Of a stretch of 64,000 nucleotides of DNA, positions 35,070 to 46,350 are shown piece after piece. The position numbers were made by a program, and so were the translations under genes. Position 1 is the stretch's first letter. Each line of letters opens with the position of its first letter. The notes under the pieces are model-generated. The model was not told the origin of the DNA. It ran no database searches and saw nothing but the letters and a program-made list of their open reading frames with translations. This DNA is from Larix kaempferi (Eukaryota; Streptophyta; Pinopsida; Pinales; Pinaceae), in contig BSBM01002090.1 of NCBI GenBank assembly GCA_027924585.1, forward strand, positions 134,501 to 198,500, in the 5' to 3' direction.

Positions 35070-37071
35070 ACAAGTTATACAACTTGACGAGAACTTTATA
35101 CTCAAAACGAGAACTCTAGCCATAAAAATTCATATTTTTGCATCAAAAAAACCAAAAAACAACCTCGAATCGAAAAGTGTTGCTACTGGTAGCATCACTT
35201 TTTTTTTTGGAGCTAAAATTACAAATTTTTGGTAACCGTGGGTGGTGTCGCTGTAATCAAAACCATAAAATAGACCCCAAATTGAAAATGGTAGCACTCA
35301 TTTTTTACTCATTTTTCTTTCCGGGGCTAAAATTACAACTTGTTTGACAATGTCACCTTCACAGTTGATGCCTTTGCAATGCAAATGCCAAAATCAACCT
35401 ACGAATCGAAAATAGCTACTACCAATGGCACTTCTTTTCTTTATCGAATTACATTTGAAGGCATTTCTAAACCATGCCCTGAAAACATTTAAATTTAAAA
35501 AAAAATCTATGTAAAAATGAAAAAATTCCTGACAATTTCAATGAAACAAAACAAATATTAAACAATTTAAAAAAGAAAACCCTTAAAAAAAACAAAAAAA
35601 ATGAAAAAAAACATGTTTTAAACAACATACTTTGAAAAAAAAAACCAAAATAAAATGAACTACATAGTTTACATATATTTAAAAACCAAAATAAAAATAA
35701 AAAATAAAATAAAAACTTAACTAAAAGAGATAAATATTAAAAAAATCAAAAAATTTAAAAAATAAAAAACAAGAAAAATGAGACATAATTAAAAAAATAA
35801 AAATAAAAAATAAACTAAAAAATAGAAACATTATAACCTTGAAATTTTTTAAAAATATGTTAAAATATAAAAATACTAAAAAAAATAAAAAGCTGAAATT
35901 TTAAAAAACTATATTAAAATATAAAAACATTTAAAAAATAAAAAGCTAACTTTAAATTTTAAAGGGGAGGGGGAGGGTTTTATAAATGGGAGGCTCACGT
36001 GAAGGATGAGGGGGGTAGTGGAGTAGGTGAGGGTGGGTATTGGGGTAGGTGGGGAGAGTGACGTGGGAGTAGCGGGTAGGGGAGGGGTTAGTAAGTAGGG
36101 AGGCACATGGTAGTGGATAGTGGATGTGTAAGGTGGGAAAGGAAGGGGGGTTCTAAGAGGGTGGAGCGATTTGTGTGTGTGGGGGATGGGGCGTGATTTT
36201 GAGAATTGTGCCATCATCCAACCACCCATCTCTCGAGTTGGATGGTGGCGTGATTCTTAGAATCATGCCCCATCCTCCCACGATTGGGGGGATGGGGCGT
36301 ACTTCTGAGAATCGCGCCACCATCCAACCACCCATCTTGGGTTGGATGGGGCACAATTCCGATAATCACACCACCATCTAACCCCCCCCCCCCCACTCTC
36401 TACTAGAATCACGCCCCATCCAACCCTCCCTCACCATCCTCTCGCTCCCTCCCCCCCCATGGGGCGCGACTACAAGAATCACGCCACCATCCAACCACCC
36501 CCCTCACCACCTTCCGCGACCACCACACCACCATGTTTTGTATTTTGTTTTTTAATTGATTTAAAATGTGGTTCTTTTAATAGTTTCGGTTTTTGAAAGT
36601 GTTTTTTTTGTTAAAAATTTTGTTTTTTTTTGTTTTTATGTTTTTTTTAACAATTTTTTATTAAAAAAACTTAAATATTTTCAGGCCATGGTACAAAAAT
36701 GCCTAGAAATGTAACTTGGCGAAGGAAAGAGGGTAGCACCTCTTTTTGAGTCATTAGTTTATTTTAGCATTTGTGTTGGAAAGTCGTTAGCTGTTAAGGT
36801 GACGACGTCAAACAAGTTGTAATTTTAGCTCCAGAAAGAAAAGAAAAAACATGTTCTACCAATTTCGATTTGGGGGGTCTATTTTACAGTTTTTGTTATA
36901 GTGGCACCATGCCGCACTGTTCGGGGTTACCAAAAAGTTGTAAGTTTAGCCCCGAAAAAAATGGTGCTACTGGTAGCACTACTTTTCGATTTGGGGTTGT
37001 TTTTTGGTGATTTTGACGCCTATAAAAAAAACAACAACAATGTCGAGTTCTCATCAAGTTGTATAACTTGT
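35070..37071. mobile_element. Foldback element copy 2 (about 2.0 kb, non-coding)
   Basis: Left end ACAAGTTATACAACTTGACG and the right end read inward ACAAGTTATACAACTTGATG are inverted repeats. The similarity continues for over 400 bases (35070-35500 against 37071-36660): both arms share AAAAAACAACC, the GCTACTGGTAGC palindrome, a CTAAAATTACAACTTGTTTGAC block and GGCATTT...CATGSCCTGAAAA. TAAAGA flanks both sides (35064-35069 and 37072-37077), a possible 6-bp target duplication. A-rich (35500-35950) and T-rich (36540-36670) arms and a palindromic core lie inside. No ORF looks real. Confidence 0.8.
36175..36500. repeat. Palindromic core of foldback copy 2
   Basis: A motif close to GCGTGATTCTNAGAATCRYGCC recurs at about 36188, 36249, 36298, 36350 and 36467, separated by CATCCAACCACCC phrases. 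Copy 1 has one such palindrome. Short ORFs over this block on both strands are artefacts. Confidence 0.75.
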
Positions 37072-37500
37072 TAAAGATGGAAAACTATGGACATGCATGC
37101 TCAATCATGGTAAGAGAGTGCCAAACCATAGTAACCGATGGCAAAAAATAGTTATCCATAAATGGTCAACCAGAGGCATTGAAAGTTAACCATTGTCAAA
37201 TATGGTCAAACATAGTTAACCATAGTCAAATATGGTCAAGCATTCTCAATCATTGTTAACCATATTCAAACATATCAACCATAGTCAACCACATTCAAAC
37301 ATGCTCAACTAAATGTAAACTATATTAAACCATATTTAACCATAGTCAAACATATTCAACCATCATTAATTACAATCAACCATAAATAAACATGGTTAAC
37401 CATATTCAAACTTGATCGTCTAAAGAACTCAAAAGGAAACCATTTTTAATCATGATTAACCACTGTCAAATATGGTCAAGCATTCTAAACCATATATAAA
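37072..37500 (+). repeat. Decamer satellite array, block 5
   Basis: The array of block 4 resumes after the foldback element and fades near 37500. Confidence 0.8.
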
Positions 37501-37569
37501 ATTATTTACAACAAAAATATATTATTTAAGTCCAACATATATTATTATTATGATTATTTGTTATTAATT

Positions 37570-37800
37570 TTTTTTAGTTTGCTAGAGATCCTGTTACTTG
37601 CGGGAATAACTTATGGTCTAAGAAATTGTGACCTAGGGGCATCTAAGCCATCAAAATCACCTAAGGATCACACTCGGATTAGGTACACCAACCATTAGAA
37701 TGGAAGTATTTTTAGGTGTCTGCTCCCACTACTTCAGAGTTTCGAACCACATGACGCTTAAAAAACAGAACCCTTAGAAACCAATTGCACTAGTGAGACT
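37570..37800 (-). mobile_element. SINE-like element 1
   Basis: On the minus strand it runs from about 37800 (GTGCAATTGGTTTCTAAGG, A-box-like) through a good B box GTTCGAAAC (about 37742) and a ~150-base body, and ends in CTAAAAAAAATTAATAAC. Head, size and A-rich tail fit a tRNA-derived SINE. Confidence 0.55.
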
Positions 37801-37985
37801 TGAATTTTAAATTGAAGGACATGGGGTTGTGCTTTGATCCACATATGTGTGCATGGGCCATGTGATCATTTAATAGAATCTCTCTAGGTGCAACCACATG
37901 TTCGACCACTACCTCAAGGTGACCCCATGGCTTTAGGATAGGCTCTCACGGGAAATGAACCTTGCCCACTAGTGAAATAATCCAC
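37801..37985 (-). mobile_element. SINE-like element 2, probably 5'-truncated
   Basis: On the minus strand, CACTAGTGGGCAAGGTTCAT begins a ~180-base unit with a degenerate B box (GTTCATTTC). CACTAGTG recurs at its far end beside SINE-like element 1 and may be a target duplication. Confidence 0.35.
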
Positions 37986-38029
37986 GTTCTTCATGAATGG
38001 ATCCAACGCCTTTGTGCTATTATTTTCTA

Positions 38030-38265
38030 TTTATTATTATTATTAGTTATTTTATTTATTTATTAAGTAAGTTCATATCTATATTTATTATTATTATTTT
38101 TTGGAATACATATCACGAGGAAATCCACTTATCAACATAGGACTCTAAGACCATTACAACAATATGCTCATTAATAGCTCAACATGTCACTTACGAGATT
38201 TGAACTTGTGTGGGGAGGATAACAATCATTCCTTCCAACCACCAGAACCAAACCAATTGACATTT
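38030..38265 (-). mobile_element. SINE-like element 3
   Basis: On the minus strand, TTGGTTTGGTTCTGGTGG is followed by a B box GTTCAAATC (about 38200), a ~80-base body and an A-rich (AAT)n tail. The tail merges with an ATT microsatellite at 38030-38105. Confidence 0.5.
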
Positions 38266-38520
38266 ATAATAATAATTATTATTACAAATAAACTTGTAAT
38301 AGTAATATTAGTAATTATAAAAATAATAAGATAATAACTTAAATATTTTTATTTTGTAATCTTTATAATAAAATAAAATAATATTACTTATTTACCCTTA
38401 TTCTTATAATTTTTTATTATTTAATTATTTGTTTTATTTCTTTAGTTTTTTAATTTTTTTAATTATTTTTATAATGATGATAATAATTCACTAATACTTT
38501 TCTCTCATATTGGTCATCAA

Positions 38521-38590
38521 CTAGCACAACCACATTATTAAATGGCAGTATTTTTAATAATGACACTTTTAATAATATAGTTGTGCTAAT
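38521..38590. mobile_element. MITE-like hairpin, copy 2
   Basis: CTAGCACAACCACATTATTA and, inward from the right, ATTAGCACAACTATATTATTA form a near-perfect hairpin of about 70 bases. The ends are shared with the hairpin at 32412-32537. Confidence 0.65.
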
Positions 38591-38605
38591 ATTAATATTT
38601 TTTTT

Positions 38606-38705
38606 TCAATGCGGTTCATGGCCCTACAGCTCGCTACGTCCATGGATCCAAGCCAAGGGGGCTCATCCGAAGGGGCCTCACCCCTGTTGGAATTACTTCG
38701 ATGCC
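38606..38705 (-). mobile_element. Short A-tailed retroposed fragment
   Basis: On the minus strand about 90 GC-richer bases end in GAAAAAAAAATATTAATATT. ATATTAGTATTA before it and ATATTAATATTA after the tail differ by one base and may be a target duplication. I do not know its source. Confidence 0.35.
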
Positions 38706-39009
38706 TAAACCCAAAGAAGATAATACTAATATTATGTTACTAAAAACATATTTTTATTAAAAAATATTTATAATATATAATATTTTTAAAATATTTATAT
38801 ACAAAATTTTGTAAGGTTAATAATGTTTATACATTAAAATGATAATAAAATAAAATTTATAATATCAATTCTTCCAAAAGAAAAATTCAAAGTTAGAAAA
38901 TTTATAATATCAATTCTTTGAAAGGAAAAATTCAAAGTTAGAAGAGGTATGACAAGAAGTTGAAAAAAACGAATCACCATTTATTAGTCCCTACCTTTAG
39001 ACTGGAAGG
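38706..39009. other. AT-rich sequence, nothing recognised
   Basis: A TTCAAAGTTAGAA-containing segment of about 50 bases is duplicated near 38877-38945. No gene is seen. Confidence 0.3.
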
Positions 39010-40337
39010 TGTTGAACTTTGGTTGTCATTGATGTTAAAGAGGACCTAGTATCGATGTTCCAGTTTGAAGAAGTACATAAAACTGTGTGCGCAAGTTCCA
39101 TCTAGTCGTGGTACTTCAAATTTGATGTCAAAGAGGTGGTTGGATAAGTCTTGAAAGTGGGAAGTGGTTGGACAAGTCTTGGAAGTGCGCAAGAGTCTCG
39201 AAAGTGAGAGATAGTTGGACATGTATGCAAGACTCAAAAGTGCGCAAGACCCACCGAGCGATGGTACTTCAAGGGAACATCACCCAACACGTAGTGGTTC
39301 CCAAATGCGCAAGTCCCACTATGCTAAGGAACTAGTGTGCACATGACCCACAAGTAATGATACCTCAATGGCGTAGATCAAGACAAGTGGCATATGCATG
39401 AGTAAGCTTGATCGTGAAGAAAGGAAGAAATAATGTTATCGTCCAACTTGTGGACACATTGTCTGAACACGTTGAGTATAAATAAGAGGTCAAGTTGGTG
39501 AGTGAAATGTAAGCTTGAAGATGAACAAGAGATATTATTCTGAATTGGTAAGCTTCAAATTATTGCGGTATCAATGGCTCATTGATCCGGAACAACATGA
39601 TTTAGTAGAGAGCCAAGTGCGAAAGAAGAGAAGAGCAGTACAACAAACAATGCACATAATTGGATTAAAATTTAGATGCACAGAAACATAATAGTATGTT
39701 GAACAACGTGTAGTTTACATAAGCATATGAAATATGAGAACCAGTGTATGATACTGAAGCAAAAAAGTGAAGTATGAGATGAACTGATGATAAAGTACAT
39801 CAGTTGCATAGAACAAAGCATATAGAAGGTGCACGCAAAGGAAAGTAATGCAACAAGTCTTAAGTGTGTGTAGATCAACAGACAACAAGAAGAACTTCTA
39901 CAGTCCTATCAGGGTGGCAGGACAAGGCAAGGATAGGGAGTTGGAGCTTCCTTACGGTTGGAGCCTGTAAATAAAGGGGGTCAGTGCCTCCTTCCGATTG
40001 GTGATGGTAAATGAGGGAGTTGGTGATTCCTTTAGGTTAAAGCCTATAAATCATGGGTTTGGAGCCTCCTTCCAATCGATGTTGGAGAATATTCGAAGCT
40101 AGTGCTTCTTCTGAATGTAATCTTTATTATATACGAAAGCATTATGTGATTTTCTCCTGTTTGGGTTTCCACGTTAAATATCTGTGTTCTGTGTCTTATG
40201 CATGTGTTGAAGAATGACATTATTTATGGTGAATACATAATATAAGTACTGTTTGAATTTGGTAGAAGTGGAAATTATTTAAAACCGCGCTTAATACTGA
40301 TTCACCCCCCCTCTCAGTATTAATAAGATTTCCAACA
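39010..40337 (+). repeat. 5' LTR of the Copia element (1328 bp)
   Basis: TGTTGAACTTTGGTTGTC to TTTCCAACA. It contains GAGTATAAATAAG near 39476, a likely TATA region. The following bases ATTGGAATTATAGTGGG are a much-decayed primer-binding site. Confidence 0.85.
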
Positions 40338-40402
40338 ATTGGAATTATAGTGGGTATATTCGATAATAGTTTAACAATTGGAAGATATATCTCTGCGTAG
40401 AT

Positions 40403-41104
40403 ATGGATATGCAGAAAAAAATATTCATGAATAATGAAGAAGACCTAAAAAATGTGGACTTAGAAGATGAAGGAATGGTTGAAGTAGATTTTGAAGGAGA
40501 CCTAATTAGTGCCTTGGAAGAACTGAAGAAATCAATAAAGAAGAACAAATATCTATAAGAACTACTATTCAAATTGAAAGTGGACATAACAAGGAAGTTG
40601 AAACAAAAGGAAGAAAAATGCAAGAAGCTAGAGGCTGAGGTCACTTCTCTAAAAAGAGATTTACAAAGGGAAAGCATCCAGTTGGAGTTTAGACAAAAAT
40701 TCAGACATAACACTAAAAATATGTTAGAAATGGACTATCAAGGTTCAAACTCAACCTATGAAACAGAAGCAAGAATTTTTGCTGATGTACTCAAGATTTA
40801 TATTCCAAAGAAATATCAGAAGTTTGGAGAAAATGACAAGGAGTCACTGCACAAGGAAACGAGAATCGTGCAATTTAGAAGAACTCATCTAGCAAGGTAT
40901 CAAACTCTCTTTTTAGGAAACTGCTACTTTTGCAACAATTTTGGTCATAAGGTAGTAAACTACAAAGCACATGTGAATGCAAATACTAGAAAAGATAACA
41001 GTTGTAATAAGGCCAGTCCTAGAAAAAACAATATCAAAATATTAGCTGAAACCTCAAAAGAAAATTTCAATTCATTTGCCCCACTGAATTTAGATGGTGA
41101 ATGA
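40403..41104 (+). pseudogene. gag: Copia gag fragment with damaged zinc knuckle
   Basis: The frame from ATG 40403 meets TAA at 40556-40558 and then stays open to 41104. It covers only the C-terminal half of a gag: a coiled-coil, Lys/Glu-rich section (KQKEEKCKKLEAEVTSLKRD) and a CCHC knuckle reading CYFCNNFGHKVVNY, in which the last cysteine is tyrosine. A second knuckle-like CHNHGHNSQDYC follows the stop at 41105. The N-terminal half of gag is absent. Confidence 0.75.
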
Positions 41105-41264
41105 TATAAATGTCACAACCATGGTCACAATAGTCAGGACTACTGTGCAATTGGCTGAAACCAAAAACATACCCATTAAAATCGTTCCTGCAGAACTCCA
41201 AAAAGTCCAACTCCATTAAGAAGGATGTAGCCTAGTTTTACATGCCCAAAAGAAAAAGGGGAAA

Positions 41265-44230
41265 TGGTACATTGGAAATGGTTGTTCTAAACATATGACA
41301 AGGAACAAAGGTAGTTTCCTAAAATATAGGGAAGAAAAAGGAGGCAATTTCTAATTTGGAGATAGTGGCTTTGCCAAAATTCTAGGAAAGGGCTTAGTAA
41401 TCCCAGGGAATAAGAGAACCAAAGAAGCGAATGCCTTATTGGTTGAAAATATGAGGCACAATATTCTCAGCGTAATCCAAAAGTGTGATCAAGGACATAC
41501 TCTTACTTTTGATTCAAATAAATGCAAAATAAAAAATAAGTATACATGCATAATAGTTGCAACGACATCTAGAACCCCTAATAGTGTATACATTCTGGAT
41601 GAAGGAAAGGAAGAAAAATGTTGCATGGGACAAATAGATGAAAGTTGGATCTAGAATAGAATATTGGGGCATATCAATTTTGATAATTTGGTAAGAATCA
41701 GTAAGAAACAAGTTTTAAGAGATATTCCAAAAATCACGAAACTCTTGAATCCTGTTTGCAAACATTGTTTGCATGGAAAGCAAACAAGAGTAAGCTTTAA
41801 GACAAAATAATACTCTACAACAAAACCATTGGAGCTAGTGCATACTAATGTTTGCATCCCAATGAGAACCAAAGGGTTAAATGGTGATCCCTATTTCCTT
41901 CTTTTCATTGATGATTATACTAGAATGACATGGCTCTTCTTCCTTAAACAGAAGTCAGAGACATTTGAATGCTTCCAAATTTTTAAATAAGTAGTTGAGG
42001 ATGAAATTGAATTAAGGATTAAGTGTTTAAGATCGGACAATGGAGGTGAATACACTTCAAACAAATTCAAATATTTTTGTGAAAAACATGGAATGAGAAG
42101 ACACTTCTCAGCTGCTAGAACTCCACAACAAAATGGAGTAGCAGAAAAGGAAGAACAAAACTGTGTAGAAAATGGCTAGAACAATGTTAAATTATTCAAA
42201 ATTATCAAATATTTTTTGGACTCATGCTATTGATACAACTATACACATTCTTAACATATGTCAGATACGGAAAAATAGTAACTTGACTCCTTATGAAATT
42301 TGGAAAGGCTGGCCATCCATTGTCAAGCATTTTAGAGTGTTTGGAAGTAAGTGATATATCAAGAGAAACGATGAAAAATTGAGAAAATTTGAGTCCAAAT
42401 TTGATGAAGGAATCTTTCTTGGATATGCCACCAGAAGCAAAGCATACAAGTGCTACGATTTACGACTAAGGAAGATGGTAGAAAGTCCATACGTAAAGGT
42501 AGATTAATTATTCATTCACATGATAATAGAGGATGATGATGATTAGTCATTATTTGAACAAGTATTTGAGGACCTGCTAGAAAATGAAGAGACGAGAGAA
42601 TAACAAGACAAGACATATCAAGGTGTACTAGAAGAAGGGAGATTGGATTCAAAGGGCCCTTCCAGATATGTTCAAAAGAATCATTCTAAGGATTTGATTA
42701 TTGGAGATAAGAACGCTGGTGTAGGAACTAGAAGGAGGTACTTAAAAATACGGCTGAAGAGGTTCATCTTTCATTGTTGTCCGAAATAGAACTAGACTGT
42801 TTTGAGGAATACAGAACTAATGAGCACCGTTTCAAAGCTATGGAAGACAAACTAGATTAAAAAGAATCGGACAAGGAAACTTGTTCCAAGTCCCCCCAAA
42901 AAAATGTTATTGGCACTAAATGGGTATTTAGGAACAAACTTAATGAGGAAGGAAAAGTAGTTAGAAATAATGCAAGCTTGGTATGCAAGGGATATGTGCA
43001 GATTGAAGGAATATATTTTGAAGAAACCTTAGCTCCTATAGCACGGATGGAATCAATTAGGTTGATATTGGCCTAAACCTATTCTAAAAACATCACTGTA
43101 TATAAAATGGATGTAAAGTGAACATTTTTAAATGGAGAACTAAAAGAAGAAGTGTACATAGAACAACCATAAGGATTCTCTCTTTCAGATAATAAAGACT
43201 ATGTTTGCAGATTGAAGAAAGCTCTGTTTGGACTCAAGCAAGCACCCAGATTTTGGTATTCAAGATTAGACAGATATATGCAACAATAGGGCTTTAAAAG
43301 GGGTAATGTAGACAATAACCTATACATAAAAATTCAGCATGAAAATATGATTATTTTTGAAGTATATGTATATGATATCATTTTTGGAAGTGATAATGAC
43401 AGTTCGAGTCAACAATTTACTAAGGACATGCAAAAGGAGTTTGAAATATCTATGCTTGAAGAACTACCTTTATTTCTTGGACTCCAAATATCTCAACTTG
43501 ATAATGGTATCTTCATTTCTCAAACCAAATATGTGAAATAAATGTTAAATAAATTCAATATGGATGATTGAAAAATGGTATGTACACCCATGATCACTGG
43601 TTGCAAATTAAGCAAAGAGGATGAAGCAAATAAAGTAGATAAAAAACTCTCTAGATCAATGATTGGAAGCTTATTATATGTAATAGCCTCAAGACCAGAC
43701 ATAATGCAAGCTATGGGACTGGTTGCAAGATTTCAAGCAACATCCAAATAAACACATGTTCAAGCAGTAAAAAGGATTTTCAGATATTTGAAAGGAACCT
43801 TAAACTTTGGCTTGTGGTATCCATCAAGTAATGATATGAAATTAATAGCATATACAAATGTAGACTAGGCAAGTAGTATTGATGACAGAAGAAGCACAAG
43901 TGAAGCTACATTTTTCCTAGGAAATTTCCTAGTATCTTGGATAAGAAAAAAACAACCCTTAGTAGCTCTGTCTACAGTAGAATCCAAATATATCACAACA
44001 GTATCCTGTTGTGTGCAAGTTCTGTGGATGAAAAAAACCTCAAAGGATTTCCAAGTGAAGCTTGATCAACCCATACCAATTTTATGTGACAACACAAGTG
44101 CGATTATCATTTCAAAAAATCTTGTTATGCACTCCAAAACCGTAAACATATTCCTATCAAATAGCATTTTGTGAGAGAACATGTCACCAGAAATACTGTC
44201 ATATTGGGATATGTAGACACCAAGGAATAG
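41265..44230 (+). pseudogene. pol: Copia pol: protease, integrase, RT, RNase H remnants
   Basis: Protease: WYIGNGCSKHMT (catalytic D of the usual DSG lost) near 41270. Integrase (about 41660-42350): zinc block with CKHCLHGKQ, HTNVC where HTDVC is expected, LRSDNGGEYTS, QNGVAEKE. RT (42900-43650): GTKWVFRNKLNEEG, YKMDVK then stop [27 protein letters not shown], and VYVYDIIFG in place of the YVDD box. RNase H (43840-44160): AYTNVD, SWIRKKQPLVALSTVESKYI, CDNTSAI. Many in-frame stops, largely TAA and TAG, and frame changes interrupt it. Three catalytic aspartates are changed, so it is inactive. Confidence 0.9.
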
Positions 44231-44439
44231 ATTGCAGCACGTTCAAATATCTCATACAGAAACTAGGATTTGTTCCTAGTCCATAACATGATGAGATCCT
44301 CGAAAAGATGGAATAAAGGCACGGGAGCACTGTATTGTGCGTAATAGAAGAGATAGGAATGAAAGCATGAATGAGTAATATTTGAGCAAGAGGTTAAATG
44401 TGACAAGAACATAAGATCAAGTTAAAAGGAAATTGGAAA

Positions 44440-44904
44440 CTATGCAGGGGGAGCATATCTTTAATTGAGACAACTACAAAAACAATGATAAATGTACAAG
44501 TTGTAGGGCGACTGAGCACTGCACACCATTAATAAAAAAGGGAAAGGGAATAAAGCACAAAGCCAGGGGGAGTAATCGAAACAAACAACAACATGAATTC
44601 CAATGCAAAGCCGAAGTATAAGTTCAGAAGGGAACCTGGAATTGTACATGGAAAGCACCTCTTTTCCATTGATTTCAAAGGGGGAGAGATAACATGAAGC
44701 ATGTATCTATGACATAGAACTAAATCGGAACTGCACAAAAATGAAAAAAAATAGAGAAGTACTAAATGAAGGTTGCGCAATAGAGCAAAGTTTCAAACTA
44801 GCAAGAACACATGGGGAGTACTGTGTGCAAATAGAACAGAGGAATTCATGATCAGGAGGAGCACGAATTCATAAATTGTTGACATCAATGCAAAAGGGGG
44901 AGAT
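44440..44904 (+). repeat. Reiterated polypurine-tract-like motifs before the 3' LTR
   Basis: GCAGGGGGAGCAT (44444), CCAGGGGGAGTAA (44562), CAAAGGGGGAGAG (44675), CATGGGGAGTA (44811) and CAAAAGGGGGAGATTG (44890). Only the last directly abuts the LTR start and is the expected primer for plus-strand synthesis. Confidence 0.65.
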
Positions 44905-46350
44905 TGTTGAAATTTGGTTGTCATTGATGTCAAAGAGGACCTAGTATCCATGTGCCAGTTTGAAGAAGTACATAGAACTATGTGCACAAGTTCCATCTAG
45001 TTGTGGTACTTCAAATTTGATGTCAAAGAGGTGGTTGGATAAGTCTTGGAAGTGAGAGGTGGTTGGACAAGTCTCGGAAGTGCGCAAGACTCTTGGAAGT
45101 GAGAGATGGTTGGAAATGTTTGCAAGAATCGGAAGTGTGCAGGACTCTTGAAAGTGAGAGATGGTTGGAAATGTATGCAAGAATCGGAAGTGCGCAAGAC
45201 CCACCAAGCGATGGTACTTCAAGGGCTCAAGACCAAACACATAGCGGTTCCCAAGTGCGCAAGTCCTACTATGCTAAGGAACTAGTGTGTGCATGACTCA
45301 CAAGTAATGATACCTCAATTGTATAGATCAAGACAAGTGGCAGATGCGTGAGTAAGCTTGAACGTGAAGAAATGAAGAAATAATGTTATCGTCCAACTTG
45401 TGGACACATTGTTTGAACAAGTTGAGTATAAATAAGAAGCCAAGTTGGTGAGTGAAATGTAAGCTTGAAGATGAACAAGAGATATTATATTGAATTGGAA
45501 AGCTTCAAATTATTGGGGTATCAATGGATCGTTGATCCAGAACAACATGATTTAGCAAAGAGCCAAGTGTGCAAGAACATAAGAGTAGTACAATAGATGA
45601 TGTGCATGATGATATTGTATATGAGACAAGTGCGCAAGAGCAAAAGCGTAGTACAATAGACGATGCGTAGAATTGGATGAATATGTAGATGTGCATAAAT
45701 AGAAACATATGTTGAACAATGCATACTTTACAAAAGCATATGAAATATGAGAACTAGTGTGCGATATTGAAGTAGAGAAGTGAAGTATGAGATGAAATGA
45801 TGATAAAGTACATTGGTTGCGTAGAACAACGCATATAGAACATGGAAACAAAGGAAAGTAATGCAATAAGTCCGAAGTGTGCGCATATCAACAGACAACA
45901 ACAAGAAATTCTACAGTCATATCAGGGTGGTAGGACAGGGAAAAGACAGGTAGTTGGAGCTTCCTTCAGGTTGGAGCCTATAAATCAAGGGGGTCGGTGC
46001 CTCCTTCTAGTTGGTGTTGGTAAATGAGGGAGTTGGTGCTTCCTTCAGGTTGAATCCTATAAATCAGGGGGTTGGATCCTCCTTCCAGTCAGTGCTGGAG
46101 AATCTTGGAAGTTGGTGCTTCCTATGAATGCAATATTTATTATATAAGAAAGTATTCTATGGTTTTCTCCTGTTTGGGTTTCCACATTAAATCTTTGTGT
46201 TCTTTGTCTTATGCATGTGTTGATGAATGGCATTGTTTATGGTGAATACATAATATAAGTACTGTTTGAATTTGGTAGAAGTGAAAATTATTTAAAACCG
46301 CGGTTAGTACTGATTCAAAACCCCTCTCAGTATTAATAAGATATCCAACA
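44905..46350 (+). repeat. 3' LTR of the Copia element (1446 bp)
   Basis: TGTTGAAATTTGG to ATATCCAACA. It is longer than the 5' copy, partly because a ~65-base unit (GAGAGATGGTTGGAAATG, GCAAGAATCGGAAGTG) is duplicated at about 45095-45200. Confidence 0.85.

Larger units (their letters stand above)
39010..46350 (+). mobile_element. Copia retrotransposon with both LTRs, decayed
   Basis: LTRs at 39010-40337 and 44905-46350 both start TGTTGAA and end TCCAACA. The 4.57-kb interior holds gag, protease, integrase, RT and RNase H blocks in Copia order, then a polypurine tract. Every domain has stops. Flanking GAAGG and GAATC do not match fully, so no intact target duplication remains. The LTRs differ by indels including tandem units, which indicates an old insertion. 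Confidence 0.92.

Noticed and set aside
36153-36396. Overlapping ORFs on both strands with GGW-type repeats
   Set aside because: They are translations of the palindromic repeat in the foldback core.
21590-37500. CRISPR-like array of short repeats
   Set aside because: The repeats are contiguous and degenerate with no unique spacers, and this is a plant nuclear sequence.
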